A DNA stretch of 55,735 bases from Actinophytocola xinjiangensis (GCF_001921215.1 NZ_MSIF01000041.1:1-55735), one strand, 5' to 3'; counted from the first letter of the stretch, positions 19,832-27,865 are shown. The notes: generated by a model not told the origin, from the sequence alone. Program-made: numbers and translations.

Positions 19832-20038
19832 TCAGGCGGTTCCGATTCTGTCCAGTAATCCCTGGTAGCGGGGTAGCACCCGGCTCAACACCTCGGCGAG
19901 TTGCTGTTCCTTCTGCAGTCGGGCCCAGCGGTCGGCCAGCGCCAGCCGCATGATCTCCTGTTTGGAACGGCCTTCGACGGACGCGAGTTCAGCGAGGCGC
20001 TGATTCTCCTCGTCCGAGAGCCTCAGGGTCATCGCCAT
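19832..20038 (-). CDS. Ribbon-helix-helix antitoxin-like DNA-binding protein
   Basis: 68 residues beginning MAMTLRLSDEENQRLAELA, a typical ribbon (MTLRLS) followed by two helices (about 8-40), then a C-terminal helical tail that would bind the toxin. It is upstream of the Doc-like gene on the same strand, so the pair is an antitoxin-toxin module. Starts at 20038 or at the second ATG (20032) are both plausible; GAGG is better spaced for the latter. The upstream region has a palindrome and direct repeats suitable for autorepression. Confidence 0.75.
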   Translation of the reverse strand: MAMTLRLSDEENQRLAELASVEGRSKQEIMRLALADRWARLQKEQQLAEVLSRVLPRYQGLLDRIGTA

Positions 20039-20043
20039 ATGCC

Positions 20044-20068
20044 TCACGGTACCACCGTGATACCACCG
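20044..20068. promoter_or_regulatory. Candidate autorepression operator of the RHH/Doc module
   Basis: TCACGGT-ACC-ACCGTGA (20044-20060) is a perfect 7-bp inverted repeat just upstream of the antitoxin start. TACCACCG occurs at 20050-20057 and again at 20061-20068, an 11-bp step. One helical turn between direct repeats is what paired ribbon-helix-helix dimers need to bind on one DNA face. Confidence 0.45.
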
Positions 20069-20078
20069 CGACGAGACC

Positions 20079-20702
20079 TCAAACGGCCCCGTACTGCCGG
20101 TCTCCAGCGTCTCCCAACCCGGGCACGATGTACCCGGAGTCGTTGAGCCGCTCGTCGACACTGGCCGTGACCAGCCGCACCGGCAGCCCCGACTCGGCGA
20201 GGTGGCGGATGCCCTCCGGGGCGGCCAGCGCGCACACCGCCGTCACGTCGGTCGCGCCCCGCCCGGTCAGCAGGCGGATCGTGTACTCCATCGATCCGCC
20301 GGTCGCCAGCATCGGGTCGAGCACGAACACCGGCCGCCCGGCCAGCGACGCCGGCAGCGACTCCATGTACGGGGTCGGCTCCAGCGTCTCCTCGTTGCGC
20401 GCCAGGCCGACGAACCCCATCTGCGCCTCGGGGATCAGCCGGTGCGCCTGGTCGGCCATGCCCAGCCCCGCCCGCAGCACCGGCACCAGCAGCGGCGGGT
20501 TGGCCAGCGCGTAGCCCTCGGTGCGGGCCACCGGGGTGTGGATCCGCTCGGTGCGCACCGGGGCGTCGCGCAGGGCCTCGTAGATCAGCATCACGGTCAG
20601 CTCGTGCAGCGCCGCCCGGAAGGTGGCGTTGTCGGTGCGGGCGTCCCGCATGACGGTCAGGCGGGCCTTGGCCAGCGGGTGATCGACGGTGCGCACGTCC
20701 AT
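20079..20702 (-). CDS. upp: Uracil phosphoribosyltransferase
   Basis: Converts uracil and PRPP to UMP, recycling the base released by nucleoside breakdown. 207 residues, the usual length, with the PRPP-binding motif [11 protein letters not shown] (about 128-138) and the uracil-binding end region [16 protein letters not shown]. The position matches Rv3309c. TACGGT (20716-20711) lies 8 bp before the ATG without a ribosome site, so the message is probably leaderless and separate from the upstream FAH/ABC operon. Confidence 0.95.
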   Translation of the reverse strand: MDVRTVDHPLAKARLTVMRDARTDNATFRAALHELTVMLIYEALRDAPVRTERIHTPVARTEGYALANPPLLVPVLRAGLGMADQAHRLIPEAQMGFVGLARNEETLEPTPYMESLPASLAGRPVFVLDPMLATGGSMEYTIRLLTGRGATDVTAVCALAAPEGIRHLAESGLPVRLVTASVDERLNDSGYIVPGLGDAGDRQYGAV

Positions 20703-20710
20703 GGGGCGAC

Positions 20711-20716
20711 ACCGTA
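20711..20716 (-). promoter_or_regulatory. -10 element of upp
   Basis: Minus-strand TACGGT, 8 bp before the upp ATG in the 30-bp gap after the FAH-family gene, with no ribosome site between. Confidence 0.35.
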
Positions 20717-20732
20717 GCCCAGCGGGCCACCG

Positions 20733-21491
20733 CTAGTCCTGCGCGACGATCGGGTTGCTCAGCGAACCGAGACCCTCCACCGCCACGGTCACCCGGTTGC
20801 CCGGCTGGACCGGGCGCACCCCTTCGGGGGTCCCGCTGAGGATCACGTCGCCCGGTTCGAGCGTGGTGAACCGGGTGATGTACTCGATGAGGTACGGGAT
20901 CGGGAAGATCAGGTCCTTGGTGCGGCCGTTCTGCCGCTCCTCTCCGTCCACCACACACGTCACGGCGACGTCGGTCGGGTCGTAGTCGGTCTCCACCCAC
21001 GGGCCGACCGGGCAGAACGTGTCGAACCCCTTGCCCCTGGTCCACTGGCCGTCGGACTTCTGGATGTCGCGCGCGGTCATGTCGTTGCCGCAGGTGTAGC
21101 CGCCGATGACCGACCACGCGTCGGCCGCCGCCACCCGGCTGGCGCGCCGGCCGATCACCAGCACCAGCTCCGCCTCCGGATCCACCCGCCCGGACAGCGA
21201 CGGGTACACCACCGGCGCGTCCGGGCCGATCACCGCCGAGGGCGGCTTGAGGAACAGCAGCGGCTCGTCGGGCACCTTGTTGCCGAACTCCTCGGCGTGC
21301 GAACGGTAGTTGCGCCCGACGCACATCACGGTGCGCGGCGTGACCGGGGCGAGCAGGGTCGGGTTCGCCACCGCCTGCCCGGTCGGGCGCAGGTCGACGA
21401 ACGGCGTGCCGTCGGCGGTGGTCACCACGCCCTCGTCGTCGATGACTCCCCAGGCGGCGGCTCCGGCGCTCCGGTAGCGCACGATCTTCAT
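20733..21491 (-). CDS. Fumarylacetoacetate hydrolase family protein
   Basis: 252 residues. FAH fold: [27 protein letters not shown], the metal-binding acidic set ([11 protein letters not shown], and the Asp in NDMTARDIQ), and GTPEGV near the C-terminus. Relatives cleave or isomerise acylpyruvates and 2-oxo-heptenedioates in aromatic breakdown, or decarboxylate oxaloacetate. The substrate cannot be told from sequence. It is the last gene of the GntR-ABC operon, so it may act on the imported compound. ATG with GAGGAAGGAC upstream. Confidence 0.85.
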   Translation of the reverse strand: MKIVRYRSAGAAAWGVIDDEGVVTTADGTPFVDLRPTGQAVANPTLLAPVTPRTVMCVGRNYRSHAEEFGNKVPDEPLLFLKPPSAVIGPDAPVVYPSLSGRVDPEAELVLVIGRRASRVAAADAWSVIGGYTCGNDMTARDIQKSDGQWTRGKGFDTFCPVGPWVETDYDPTDVAVTCVVDGEERQNGRTKDLIFPIPYLIEYITRFTTLEPGDVILSGTPEGVRPVQPGNRVTVAVEGLGSLSNPIVAQD

Positions 21492-21503
21492 GGACGTCCT
21501 TCC

Positions 21504-22526
21504 TCAGCAACCGTTGTAGTCGTTGGTCCACAGGGCGCCCTCGTTCGCGTCGCCCAGGTCCGGGGTCAGTTCGACCGAGTCCATGGTCTCCAGCGTCGAG
21601 CGCACCGCCGCCGGGTCGAAGCACCCGTCGCGGGACAGCGCCGGCAGCAGCGCGTCCAGGGTCTGCTGGATGATCGCCACGTCGTCCTCGCCCATCCGGT
21701 CGACGATCTCGGCGGAGGCGGCGGCCGTGTCGGCGGCCACCCGTTCCATCCCGGCGTTGAGGGCACGGCTGAACGCCTGGGCGGTCCGCGGGTTCTCCTC
21801 CGCCCACGCCCGGTTGACGGCGAAACCCGTGTACACGAAGTCCTTGAACTCGGGTACGTCGCCGGCCGGGCCGTCGATGAGGACCGTGCCGAAGCCCTCC
21901 TGTTCGGCGACGTAGGGGGTGGGCGGGGAGAGCTGGTAGGCGTCGATCTGCCCGGTCTCCAGCGCCGCCAGCAGCGACGCGCCGTCGCCGATCGCGATGA
22001 TCTCCGCGTCCCGCTCCGGGTCGAGGCCGGCCGAGCGCAGGTAGTGGCGCAGGTACTTGTCGCTGGCCGCGCCCGGCGAGGTGACGCCGAGCTTGAGGCC
22101 CTCCAGGGCCGCGTACCGGTCCTCGATCGGCGACTCCCGGGTGACGCCCTTGTCGCGGGCCACGTCGGGGTTCATCACCAGGGTGAAGGTGACCCGCCCG
22201 ACCAGGTTGTGGGTCATCACCAGGCTCTCCTCGCCCTCCTGGGCGAGCGTGGCGAGGTCGTCCAGGCCCATGTCGGCGAACTGGGCGCTGCCCGACACCA
22301 CCGCCGACACCCCGTCGACACCGCTCTGCAGCTCGACGATCTCCAGGTCGATGCCCTCGTCGGCGAACAGCCCGTTCTTCTCGGCGACGTACATCGAGGC
22401 GAGGAACGCGCTGGGCAGCGAGGTCACCGTGACCGGTTCGAGCCCGCCGGCTCCGGCGTCACCGCCGCAGGCCGCGACCGGCAGCGCCAGCGCCAGCACA
22501 CCGAGGATCGCGTGACTCCTTCTCAT
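21504..22526 (-). CDS. ABC transporter substrate-binding lipoprotein (NMT1/SsuA-like)
   Basis: 340 residues. Lipoprotein signal with lipobox VAAC at about residues 17-20, then a type II periplasmic-binding fold typical of the taurine/nitrate/HMP group (VTSLPSAFLASMYVAEKNGLFADEGIDLEIVEL near the N-terminus, with only parts quoted here: SAFLASMYVAEKNGLF). It would capture a small, perhaps aromatic or heterocyclic, anion outside the cell. I chose the ATG at 22526 because AAGGAGGGC precedes it; an ATG 15 bp upstream lies on that ribosome site. It works with the two permeases and the ATPase upstream in the operon. Confidence 0.88.
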   Translation of the reverse strand: MRRSHAILGVLALALPVAACGGDAGAGGLEPVTVTSLPSAFLASMYVAEKNGLFADEGIDLEIVELQSGVDGVSAVVSGSAQFADMGLDDLATLAQEGEESLVMTHNLVGRVTFTLVMNPDVARDKGVTRESPIEDRYAALEGLKLGVTSPGAASDKYLRHYLRSAGLDPERDAEIIAIGDGASLLAALETGQIDAYQLSPPTPYVAEQEGFGTVLIDGPAGDVPEFKDFVYTGFAVNRAWAEENPRTAQAFSRALNAGMERVAADTAAASAEIVDRMGEDDVAIIQQTLDALLPALSRDGCFDPAAVRSTLETMDSVELTPDLGDANEGALWTNDYNGC

Positions 22527-22544
22527 CGTGCCCTCCTTCATTTC

Positions 22545-23405
22545 TCAGGTGGCGGTTGTCAGGTCGATGCGTTGCCGCTGCCAGCGCAGGGCGTGCCGCA
22601 GGGGGCGCAGCAGCAGGTTCATCAGCAGGACGATCACGCTCAGGCACAGCACCCCGGCGAGCACGCCGGCGCTGGAGAACCGGGCGGCGGCGTCCCGGGT
22701 GAGGAACCCGAGGCCGCGGTTGGCGGAGATGAACTCGCCGGTGACCGCGCCGATCATGGCCGCCGGCAACGTGATCCGCAGCGCGGCGAGCACGTAGGGC
22801 AGCGCGCTGGGCAGCATCACCGTGCGGAACCGGGCGCTCCGGGAGGCGCCCATCACCCGGGTCACGTCCAGCAGGCCCGATGGCACCTGGTGGAAGCCGG
22901 CGACGGTGTTGACGAACACGATGAAGAACACGAAGTAGGCGGCGATCAGCACCTTGGGCGTCAGGCCGATGCCGAACCACAGGATGAACACCGGGCCCAT
23001 CGCCACCGCCGGCACCGAGTACGCCACCAGGAAGTACGGCTCGACGATCCGGTGGGCGGCGCGCGCGAGGCCAAGCGGCCAGGCCACCAGCACCCCGCCG
23101 AGCGCGCCGAACACGTAGCCGAGGAACGCGGCGGTGACGGTGAACCGCCCGTGGTACCAGAGTTCGCCGCTGGTGACCCAGTCGCCGACCTGTTCGGCGA
23201 TGGCGCTGGGCGAGCTGACGAAGAACGGCCGGACCACCTCCCCCGACGCCAGTTCCCAGCCCGCGACCACCACGGCCACGATCGCCAGCCGGGTGGTGAG
23301 CAGGAACAGCCGGTTGGCCCGGCGGGCGGCGCGGTGGGTGCGGCGGGTGTCGGCGAGGACCTGCTCGCCCCGGGACGTGGCGGTGGACGTGACGGCGGTG
23401 CTCAT
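22545..23405 (-). CDS. ABC transporter permease 2 (SsuC/TauC-like)
   Basis: 286 residues with about six membrane segments, a cytosolic N-terminus rich in Arg, and the EAA-type coupling loop (RVMGASRSARFRTVMLPSALP). BPD_transp_1 fold, partner of the permease encoded just upstream, which it overlaps by 4 bp (ATGA). Two different permease genes in one SsuC-type importer suggest a heterodimeric channel rather than the common homodimer. Confidence 0.88.
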   Translation of the reverse strand: MSTAVTSTATSRGEQVLADTRRTHRAARRANRLFLLTTRLAIVAVVVAGWELASGEVVRPFFVSSPSAIAEQVGDWVTSGELWYHGRFTVTAAFLGYVFGALGGVLVAWPLGLARAAHRIVEPYFLVAYSVPAVAMGPVFILWFGIGLTPKVLIAAYFVFFIVFVNTVAGFHQVPSGLLDVTRVMGASRSARFRTVMLPSALPYVLAALRITLPAAMIGAVTGEFISANRGLGFLTRDAAARFSSAGVLAGVLCLSVIVLLMNLLLRPLRHALRWQRQRIDLTTAT

Positions 23406-24271
23406 CCGTGCACCCGCCCGCCGTGGTGACCGGGCAGCAGCCTGGTCTCGGCCAGGCGCAGCACCGCGTTGGCCGCCATCACGACCACGGCGATGATCAC
23501 GATCCCGGCGAAGACGGTCGCGATGTCGAACGCGCGCGAGGCGCGGGCGACCAGGTAGCCAAGGCCCTGGGTGGAGGCGACGAACTCGGAGAGCACCGCG
23601 CCCTCGATGGCCCGGGTGAACGTGATCCGGATGCTGGCCACCACGGCCGGCGCCGCCGCCGGCAGCACGACCTTGCCGACCAGGTCGCGGCGCCGCGCGC
23701 CGAACACCCGGCACACCCGCAGCAGCCCGGGGTTGACCTCGCGGATCCCGGTGGCGGTGTTGACGAAGACGATGAAGTAGACCAGCAGCGCCGCCATGAT
23801 CACCTTGGGTGTCGACCCGAGGCCGAACCACATGATGAACAGCGGCGCCAGCGCGATCTTCGGGATCGAGTAGAAGCCGACCAGGAACGGCTCGAACACC
23901 TCGTAGCCGCGCCGGGTCTGCGCCAGGGCGAACGCGCTGGCCAGGCCCGCGCTCGCACCGATCAGGAAGCCGAGACCGGCCTCGCCCAGCGTCACGCCGA
24001 CGTGGGTGAGGATCGCGCCGTCGGCCGCCAGCTCCCCCATCCGGCCGGCGACCGACAGCGGGTCGCTCACGTACCGGGGGTTGACCAGGTACTCCAGGCC
24101 GAACTGCCAGAACAGCAGGATCGCCGCGCCGAGCCCGACCGTGCCGGCCCAGCGCACGGTCCGCTCCCGCCGCCGGCGCCGCCGCTGCGCCGCCCCGGCC
24201 TCGGCGAGCACCTCCGCACCCCGGTCCAGGCCGTGGGGCGTGCCGTTGGGCGTGGTCGCGAGCAGGGTCAT
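23402..24271 (-). CDS. ABC transporter permease 1 (SsuC/TauC-like)
   Basis: 289 residues, same BPD_transp_1 layout as its neighbour: basic N-terminus (RRRRRRERTVRW), about six membrane segments, and coupling loop RVFGARRRDLVGKVVLPAAAP. It is clearly paralogous to permease 2 (shared FIVFVNT, IMWFGLGSTPKV versus ILWFGIGLTPKV), so the pair arose by duplication. ATG start overlaps the ATPase stop (ATGA). Confidence 0.88.
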   Translation of the reverse strand: MTLLATTPNGTPHGLDRGAEVLAEAGAAQRRRRRRERTVRWAGTVGLGAAILLFWQFGLEYLVNPRYVSDPLSVAGRMGELAADGAILTHVGVTLGEAGLGFLIGASAGLASAFALAQTRRGYEVFEPFLVGFYSIPKIALAPLFIMWFGLGSTPKVIMAALLVYFIVFVNTATGIREVNPGLLRVCRVFGARRRDLVGKVVLPAAAPAVVASIRITFTRAIEGAVLSEFVASTQGLGYLVARASRAFDIATVFAGIVIIAVVVMAANAVLRLAETRLLPGHHGGRVHG

Positions 24272-25065
24272 GAGACACCCCGCGCGTGCTCGATCTCCAC
24301 CCGGATGTCCGACCAGAGCGCGTCGTGCAGTTCGCCGAAGCCGGGGGTCTCGTGGATGTGGAACGGGTCGCGCGGGCGGGGCAGGTCGACCCGGTAGTCC
24401 CGTTTGATCGTGCCGGGGTTGCCGGTGAACACCAGGATCCGGTCGGACAGCGCGATCGCCTCGACCAGGTCGTGGGTGACGAACAGGACCGTGGGCCGCG
24501 AGCGTTCCCACAGGCGTAGCAGCTCGGCCTGCAGGATCACCCTGGTCTGGGCGTCCAGCGGACCGAACGGCTCGTCCATCAGCACCACGCCGGAGTCGTA
24601 GACCAGGGTGCGGATGATGCCGGCGCGCTTGCGCATACCGCCGGAGAGCTGGTGCGGGTAGTGCTCCTCGAACCCGGCCAGGCCGACCAGTTCGATGAAC
24701 TCCTGCGCGCGGTCGCGGCGTTCGCGGCGGGGCACGCCGCGCAGTTCCATGCTCAGTTCGACGTTGCCGCGCAGCGACCGCCACGGCAGCAGGTTGTCCT
24801 CCTGGGTGATGTAGCCGACCGAGGTGTTCACGCCGTGGACCGGGTCGCCGTCGTGGGCGACGGTGCCGTCGGAGGGCGAGTCCAGGCCGGCGAGCAGGTT
24901 CAGGCAGGTGGACTTCCCGCAGCCGGAGGGTCCGACCAGGCTGACGAACTCCCCCGGTCGCGCCTGGAAGGTCACGTCCCGCAGGGCCAGCACGGGTTCG
25001 CTGCCGCGGGCGACGAAGGCTTTGTAGACGTGGTCGAAGCGAACGGACTCCGTTGTCTGCTGCAT
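24268..25065 (-). CDS. ABC transporter ATP-binding protein (SsuB/TauB-like)
   Basis: 265 residues with Walker A GPSGCGKST (about 43-51), Q-loop ITQEDNLLPW, signature LSGGMRKRAGI, Walker B GVVLMDEPFGPLD and switch His in FVTHDL. It energises uptake through the two downstream permeases. It starts 33 bp after the GntR gene and is the first transporter gene of the operon. Confidence 0.92.
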   Translation of the reverse strand: MQQTTESVRFDHVYKAFVARGSEPVLALRDVTFQARPGEFVSLVGPSGCGKSTCLNLLAGLDSPSDGTVAHDGDPVHGVNTSVGYITQEDNLLPWRSLRGNVELSMELRGVPRRERRDRAQEFIELVGLAGFEEHYPHQLSGGMRKRAGIIRTLVYDSGVVLMDEPFGPLDAQTRVILQAELLRLWERSRPTVLFVTHDLVEAIALSDRILVFTGNPGTIKRDYRVDLPRPRDPFHIHETPGFGELHDALWSDIRVEIEHARGVS

Positions 25066-25098
25066 GTCGGGGCGCTCCCTGGGGAATCGGGGGTGGCG

Positions 25099-25827
25099 TC
25101 AGGCGGTGCCCTCCGCTGTGTCCTCCGCGGTGTCCTCCGCTGTGTCCCGCGCGGTGTCCTGCGCGGTGTCCTCCGCGTCGTCGCGCTCTGGACGTTCCAC
25201 CAGCGTGCTGACGGTCTCGCCGACCGATCGCTTGTGCCACAGGGCGAGCTTCGCGGCGCGGTCGGCGTCCCTGGCGTGCAGCGCGGCCATGATCCCCTCG
25301 TGCTCGGACTGGGACCGGGCGAGGCGTTCGGGGACCATCCGGAACACCCGCTGGAAGCCGGAGTGGCGCTGCCAGATGTCCATGGTCAGCTCGCAGAGCA
25401 TCTGGTTGCCGCAGGCGGCGACGATCGTCTCGTGGAACTGGTGGTTGAGGTCGGAGAAGCGGGGGCCGTCCTGGTCTGCGACGGCGGCGCGCATGAGCAC
25501 CATGAGGTCGTCGAGGGCGGCGAGTTCGTCGTCGGTGATCCGTTGCGCGGCCAGGCCGGTGGCGATGCTCTCCAGGTGGCCGCGGATGAAGTAGGTCTCC
25601 TCGATCTCGCGTTGGGTCAGCGTGGTCACCCGGGCGCCCCGGTAGGGCACCATCTCGACCAGCCCGTCGCGCTCGAGCATGCGTAGCGCCTCGCGGACGG
25701 GGATGTCACTGGTCTCGTAGGTGTTGGCGAGTTCTCGCAGGACCAGCCGGGTGCCCGAGGCGAGTTCGTTGCGCAGGATGCGCTCGCGCAGGGCCCGGTA
25801 GATCGTCTGCGACTTCAGGTCGGACAA
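25099..25827 (-). CDS. GntR/FadR-family (FCD) regulator
   Basis: 242 residues: winged helix (about 3-70, IYRALRERILRNELASGTRLVLRELANTYETSDIPVREALR in part), FCD effector domain (about 80-215, with His residues able to bind metal: NHQFHETIVAACGNQ), and an odd acidic tail of six four-residue units, mostly EDTA/RDTA/QDTA, encoded by a 12-bp tandem repeat. The TTG at 25827 is preferred, since AAGGAG lies 6 bp upstream. It heads the ABC/FAH operon and has a palindrome in its own promoter, so it probably represses the operon until the substrate or its product binds. Confidence 0.85.
   Translation of the reverse strand: MSDLKSQTIYRALRERILRNELASGTRLVLRELANTYETSDIPVREALRMLERDGLVEMVPYRGARVTTLTQREIEETYFIRGHLESIATGLAAQRITDDELAALDDLMVLMRAAVADQDGPRFSDLNHQFHETIVAACGNQMLCELTMDIWQRHSGFQRVFRMVPERLARSQSEHEGIMAALHARDADRAAKLALWHKRSVGETVSTLVERPERDDAEDTAQDTARDTAEDTAEDTAEGTA
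25102..25173. repeat. Six 12-bp tandem repeats in the GntR tail
   Basis: Units of 12 bp (consensus CGCGGTGTCCTC) run from just after the stop codon into the gene and encode EGTA, EDTA, EDTA, RDTA, QDTA, EDTA read backwards along the plus strand. Being a multiple of three, unit gain or loss would lengthen or shorten the tail without a frameshift. Confidence 0.8.
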
Positions 25828-25858
25828 GGACCGCTCCTTGTGATGGGAGTCACGGCAG

Positions 25859-25887
25859 AACATATCTGATATGATTTTGCCCGTCAA
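25859..25887 (-). promoter_or_regulatory. Promoter and operator of the GntR-ABC-FAH operon
   Basis: Minus strand: -35 TTGACG (25887-25882), 17-bp spacer, -10 TATGTT (25864-25859). The palindrome CATATC-T-GATATG (25861-25873) covers the -10. It is a locally AT-rich site in a GC-rich region. The predicted transcript leaves about 25 nt of leader before the TTG, enough for its AAGGAG ribosome site. Binding of the encoded GntR protein here would repress the operon. Confidence 0.65.
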
Positions 25888-25921
25888 CGCTCCACCCGCA
25901 TCGCCCCACTGACCGGCGCGC

Positions 25922-25927
25922 TAACCT
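25922..25927 (+). promoter_or_regulatory. -10 element, probable leaderless start
   Basis: TAACCT ends 7 bp before the GTG of the DUF1707 gene and there is no ribosome site, as expected for a leaderless transcript. Confidence 0.4.
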
Positions 25928-25934
25928 CACCTAC

Positions 25935-26579
25935 GTGAGTGACCTGCCTGCCGTGCCAGACCCGCGGGACATGCGGGTGTCCAACGACGACCGGGAACGG
26001 GTCGCGCAGTTCCTGCACAACTCGATGGCGGAGGGCCGGATCACCGTCACCGAACTGGAGGAGCGGCTCGACAAGGTCTATTCGGCCAAGACCTACGGTG
26101 AGCTGGAACCGATCACCCGCGACCTGCCGGCCGGCCAACAGCCGACCGCGCTCCAGGTCCCGACGGCCCAGCCGCTTCCCGCCCCGACCAACCGGATCGG
26201 CGGCCGGGGCACCTCCTCGACGGCCATCGCCGTGATGTCCGGCGCGGAACGCAAGGGCGTGTGGACCCTGCCGCCGACGTTCAACGCGGTGGCGTTCATG
26301 GGCGGCGTCGAACTCGACCTCACCGGGGCGCGGTTCGAGGACGCCGAGACCACGATCCAGGCGTTCGCCATGATGGGCGCCGTCGAGATCTACGTGCCGG
26401 AGGACGTGACAGTCCAGGTGAACGGGTCGGGTTTCATGGGCGCGTTCGAGAACCAGGTGCACGACCAGATGGACCCCCGGCCCGGCATGCCGCACGTGAA
26501 GATCACCGGCCTGGCGTTCTGGGGCGCCGTCGAGGTCAAGCGTCGCAAGAAGAAGAAGAACAAGCAGATCGAGGAATAG
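25935..26579 (+). CDS. DUF1707 / LiaF-like domain protein
   Basis: 214 residues. The N-terminal DUF1707 module (about 12-64: MRVSNDDRERVAQFLHNSMA, GRITVTELEERLDKVYSAKT) is a small helical unit common in actinobacterial envelope-related proteins. A Pro-rich linker follows, and then a C-terminal beta-rich domain (about 110-200: FMGGVELDLTGARF, MMGAVEIYVPEDV) like the cell-wall-active antibiotic response domain of LiaF. The tail is strongly basic (KRRKKKKNK). No membrane segment is seen, so it is probably cytosolic or peripheral. It is divergent from the GntR operon. Confidence 0.8.
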   Translation: MSDLPAVPDPRDMRVSNDDRERVAQFLHNSMAEGRITVTELEERLDKVYSAKTYGELEPITRDLPAGQQPTALQVPTAQPLPAPTNRIGGRGTSSTAIAVMSGAERKGVWTLPPTFNAVAFMGGVELDLTGARFEDAETTIQAFAMMGAVEIYVPEDVTVQVNGSGFMGAFENQVHDQMDPRPGMPHVKITGLAFWGAVEVKRRKKKKNKQIEE

Positions 26580-26590
26580 CCCCGGACCGC

Positions 26591-27630
26591 TCAGACGGGG
26601 ACGGCCTCGATGGCGTGGTAGGGGCCGTTCAGCGCGGTGGTGCGTGCCCGGCGCAGACCGGCCGAGGCGAAGATCCGGTCGAAGTCGGCGAGGTCGTGTT
26701 CGCGGCCCGGGTGCTTGACGAGCATGTTGAGGTCGAGCAGCGCCGCCGGACCCGGCCGCGAGGTCGGGCCGATCACGATGTCGACGACCACCACCCGGCC
26801 GCCCTCGTTCATGGCCTCGCGGCACCGCACGAGCAGCCGGACACAGGCGTCGTCGTCCCAGTCGTGCAGGATGGATTTCACCAGGTAGAGGTCGGCCGGG
26901 GGGACGGCGGCGAAGAAGTCACCCGGCCGCGCGGCACACCGCCCGGTCAGGTTCCGCCGGGCGATCTCGCGCCGGGCCGCGTCCGTGGAGTGGGCAGGTC
27001 CACGACGATGCCGTTCGTCCCCGGATGCCGTTCGAGCATCGACAGCACGAAGGCCCCGGTGGCGCCGCCGAGGTCGACGATGGTGTCGCCGGGCTTCGCG
27101 TCGATCGCCGCGACGGCCTCGCGGATGATCTGGGCGGACAGTTCGGTCATGCCCCGGGTGAACCGGTCGGCCTCGTCGGGGTGCTCGGCGTAGTACTCCC
27201 AGATCGACCGGCCGTGCGCCAGGGCCGACTGCTCCGTGCCGGTGCGCACGACGTCGGGCAGCAGGCCCCACAGGCCCCAGTGGCCGGGGCTGCTCGACAT
27301 GATCGCCGTGTTGCGCAGGGAGTCGGGCGCGTCGGTGCGCAGCCGGTCGAGCAGTGCGGTGGTGGCGAAGCGGCCGGTCGCGTCGTCGTGGGTGAGGAAG
27401 CCGAGGAACACCGCGCACCGCAGCAGGCGGAACGTCGCGTCCGGATGGGTACCGACGGACTCCGCGATCTCCTCCGCCGATCGTGGCGTGCCGTGCAGCA
27501 GGTCCGGGACCCGGAGTTCGGCGAGGGTCCGCGCCGCCTGGCTGACGAAATCGCCGGTGGTCGCCGAGAGCATCGCGCGATGGTCCCGGATGTCGTAACT
27601 CGTCACGTCACTCGTCATGTCGCTCGTCAT
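26591..27630 (-). pseudogene. SAM-dependent O-methyltransferase, frameshifted
   Basis: Two overlapping minus-strand frames make one enzyme. The 5' part (27630 to about 26994) holds the winged-helix dimerisation domain and SAM motif I (VDLGGATGAFVLSMLE). The 3' part (about 26992-26591) holds ILHDWDDDACVRLL, VVVVDIVI, MLVKHPGREHDL and the C-terminus. The frames join where CTGCCCACTCC should read CTGCCCCACTCC (LPHSTDAARREIARR). A single C missing from a C-run at 26992-26994 restores a 346-residue O-methyltransferase of acetylserotonin/polyketide type. It is either a recent mutation or a sequencing error. Three ATG/GTG-bearing 12-bp repeats begin the gene. Confidence 0.8.
27595..27630. repeat. 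Three 12-bp tandem repeats at the methyltransferase start
   Basis: On the minus strand the units are ATGACGAGCGAC, ATGACGAGTGAC and GTGACGAGTTAC, encoding MTSD, MTSD, VTSY. Each copy supplies a possible start codon. Confidence 0.8.
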
Positions 27631-27794
27631 GTTCTCGTCCTGCCCTCGCTGGACCAGCCGACCGAACCCATGATGTGGCACGGACACCGGCCTGGCGCCG
27701 AAAATCACGACGACGGGTCAGGCATTCGCACCATCAGGTGAACGACGCCGGCCCAGCACGACCAGCCCGTCCGCACAAGCCACGAAGATCGACA

Positions 27795-27826
27795 TGTGGA
27801 CAACCCGGTCACCTGTGGACAACTCG
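27795..27826 (+). promoter_or_regulatory. Conserved element with two DnaA-box-like 9-mers upstream of deoC
   Basis: TGTGGACAA (complement TTGTCCACA, the actinobacterial DnaA-box consensus) occurs at 27795-27803 and 27814-27822, 19 bp apart. The whole 32-bp block matches one at 44814-44845 at 28 of 32 positions and has the same orientation relative to its downstream gene. It lies 46-77 bp before the likely deoC transcription start. The rest of the 240-bp spacer (27631-27871) shows no gene. Confidence 0.6.
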
Positions 27827-27859
27827 TTCCGGGAGGTCGGGAGGGGCTGGCGGGGCGCA

Positions 27860-27865
27860 TAGACT
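27860..27865 (+). promoter_or_regulatory. -10 element of deoC, probable leaderless start
   Basis: TAGACT ends 6 bp before the deoC ATG with no ribosome site between them. No good -35 hexamer is seen, which suggests help from a factor bound upstream, perhaps at the 27795-27826 element. Confidence 0.45.
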
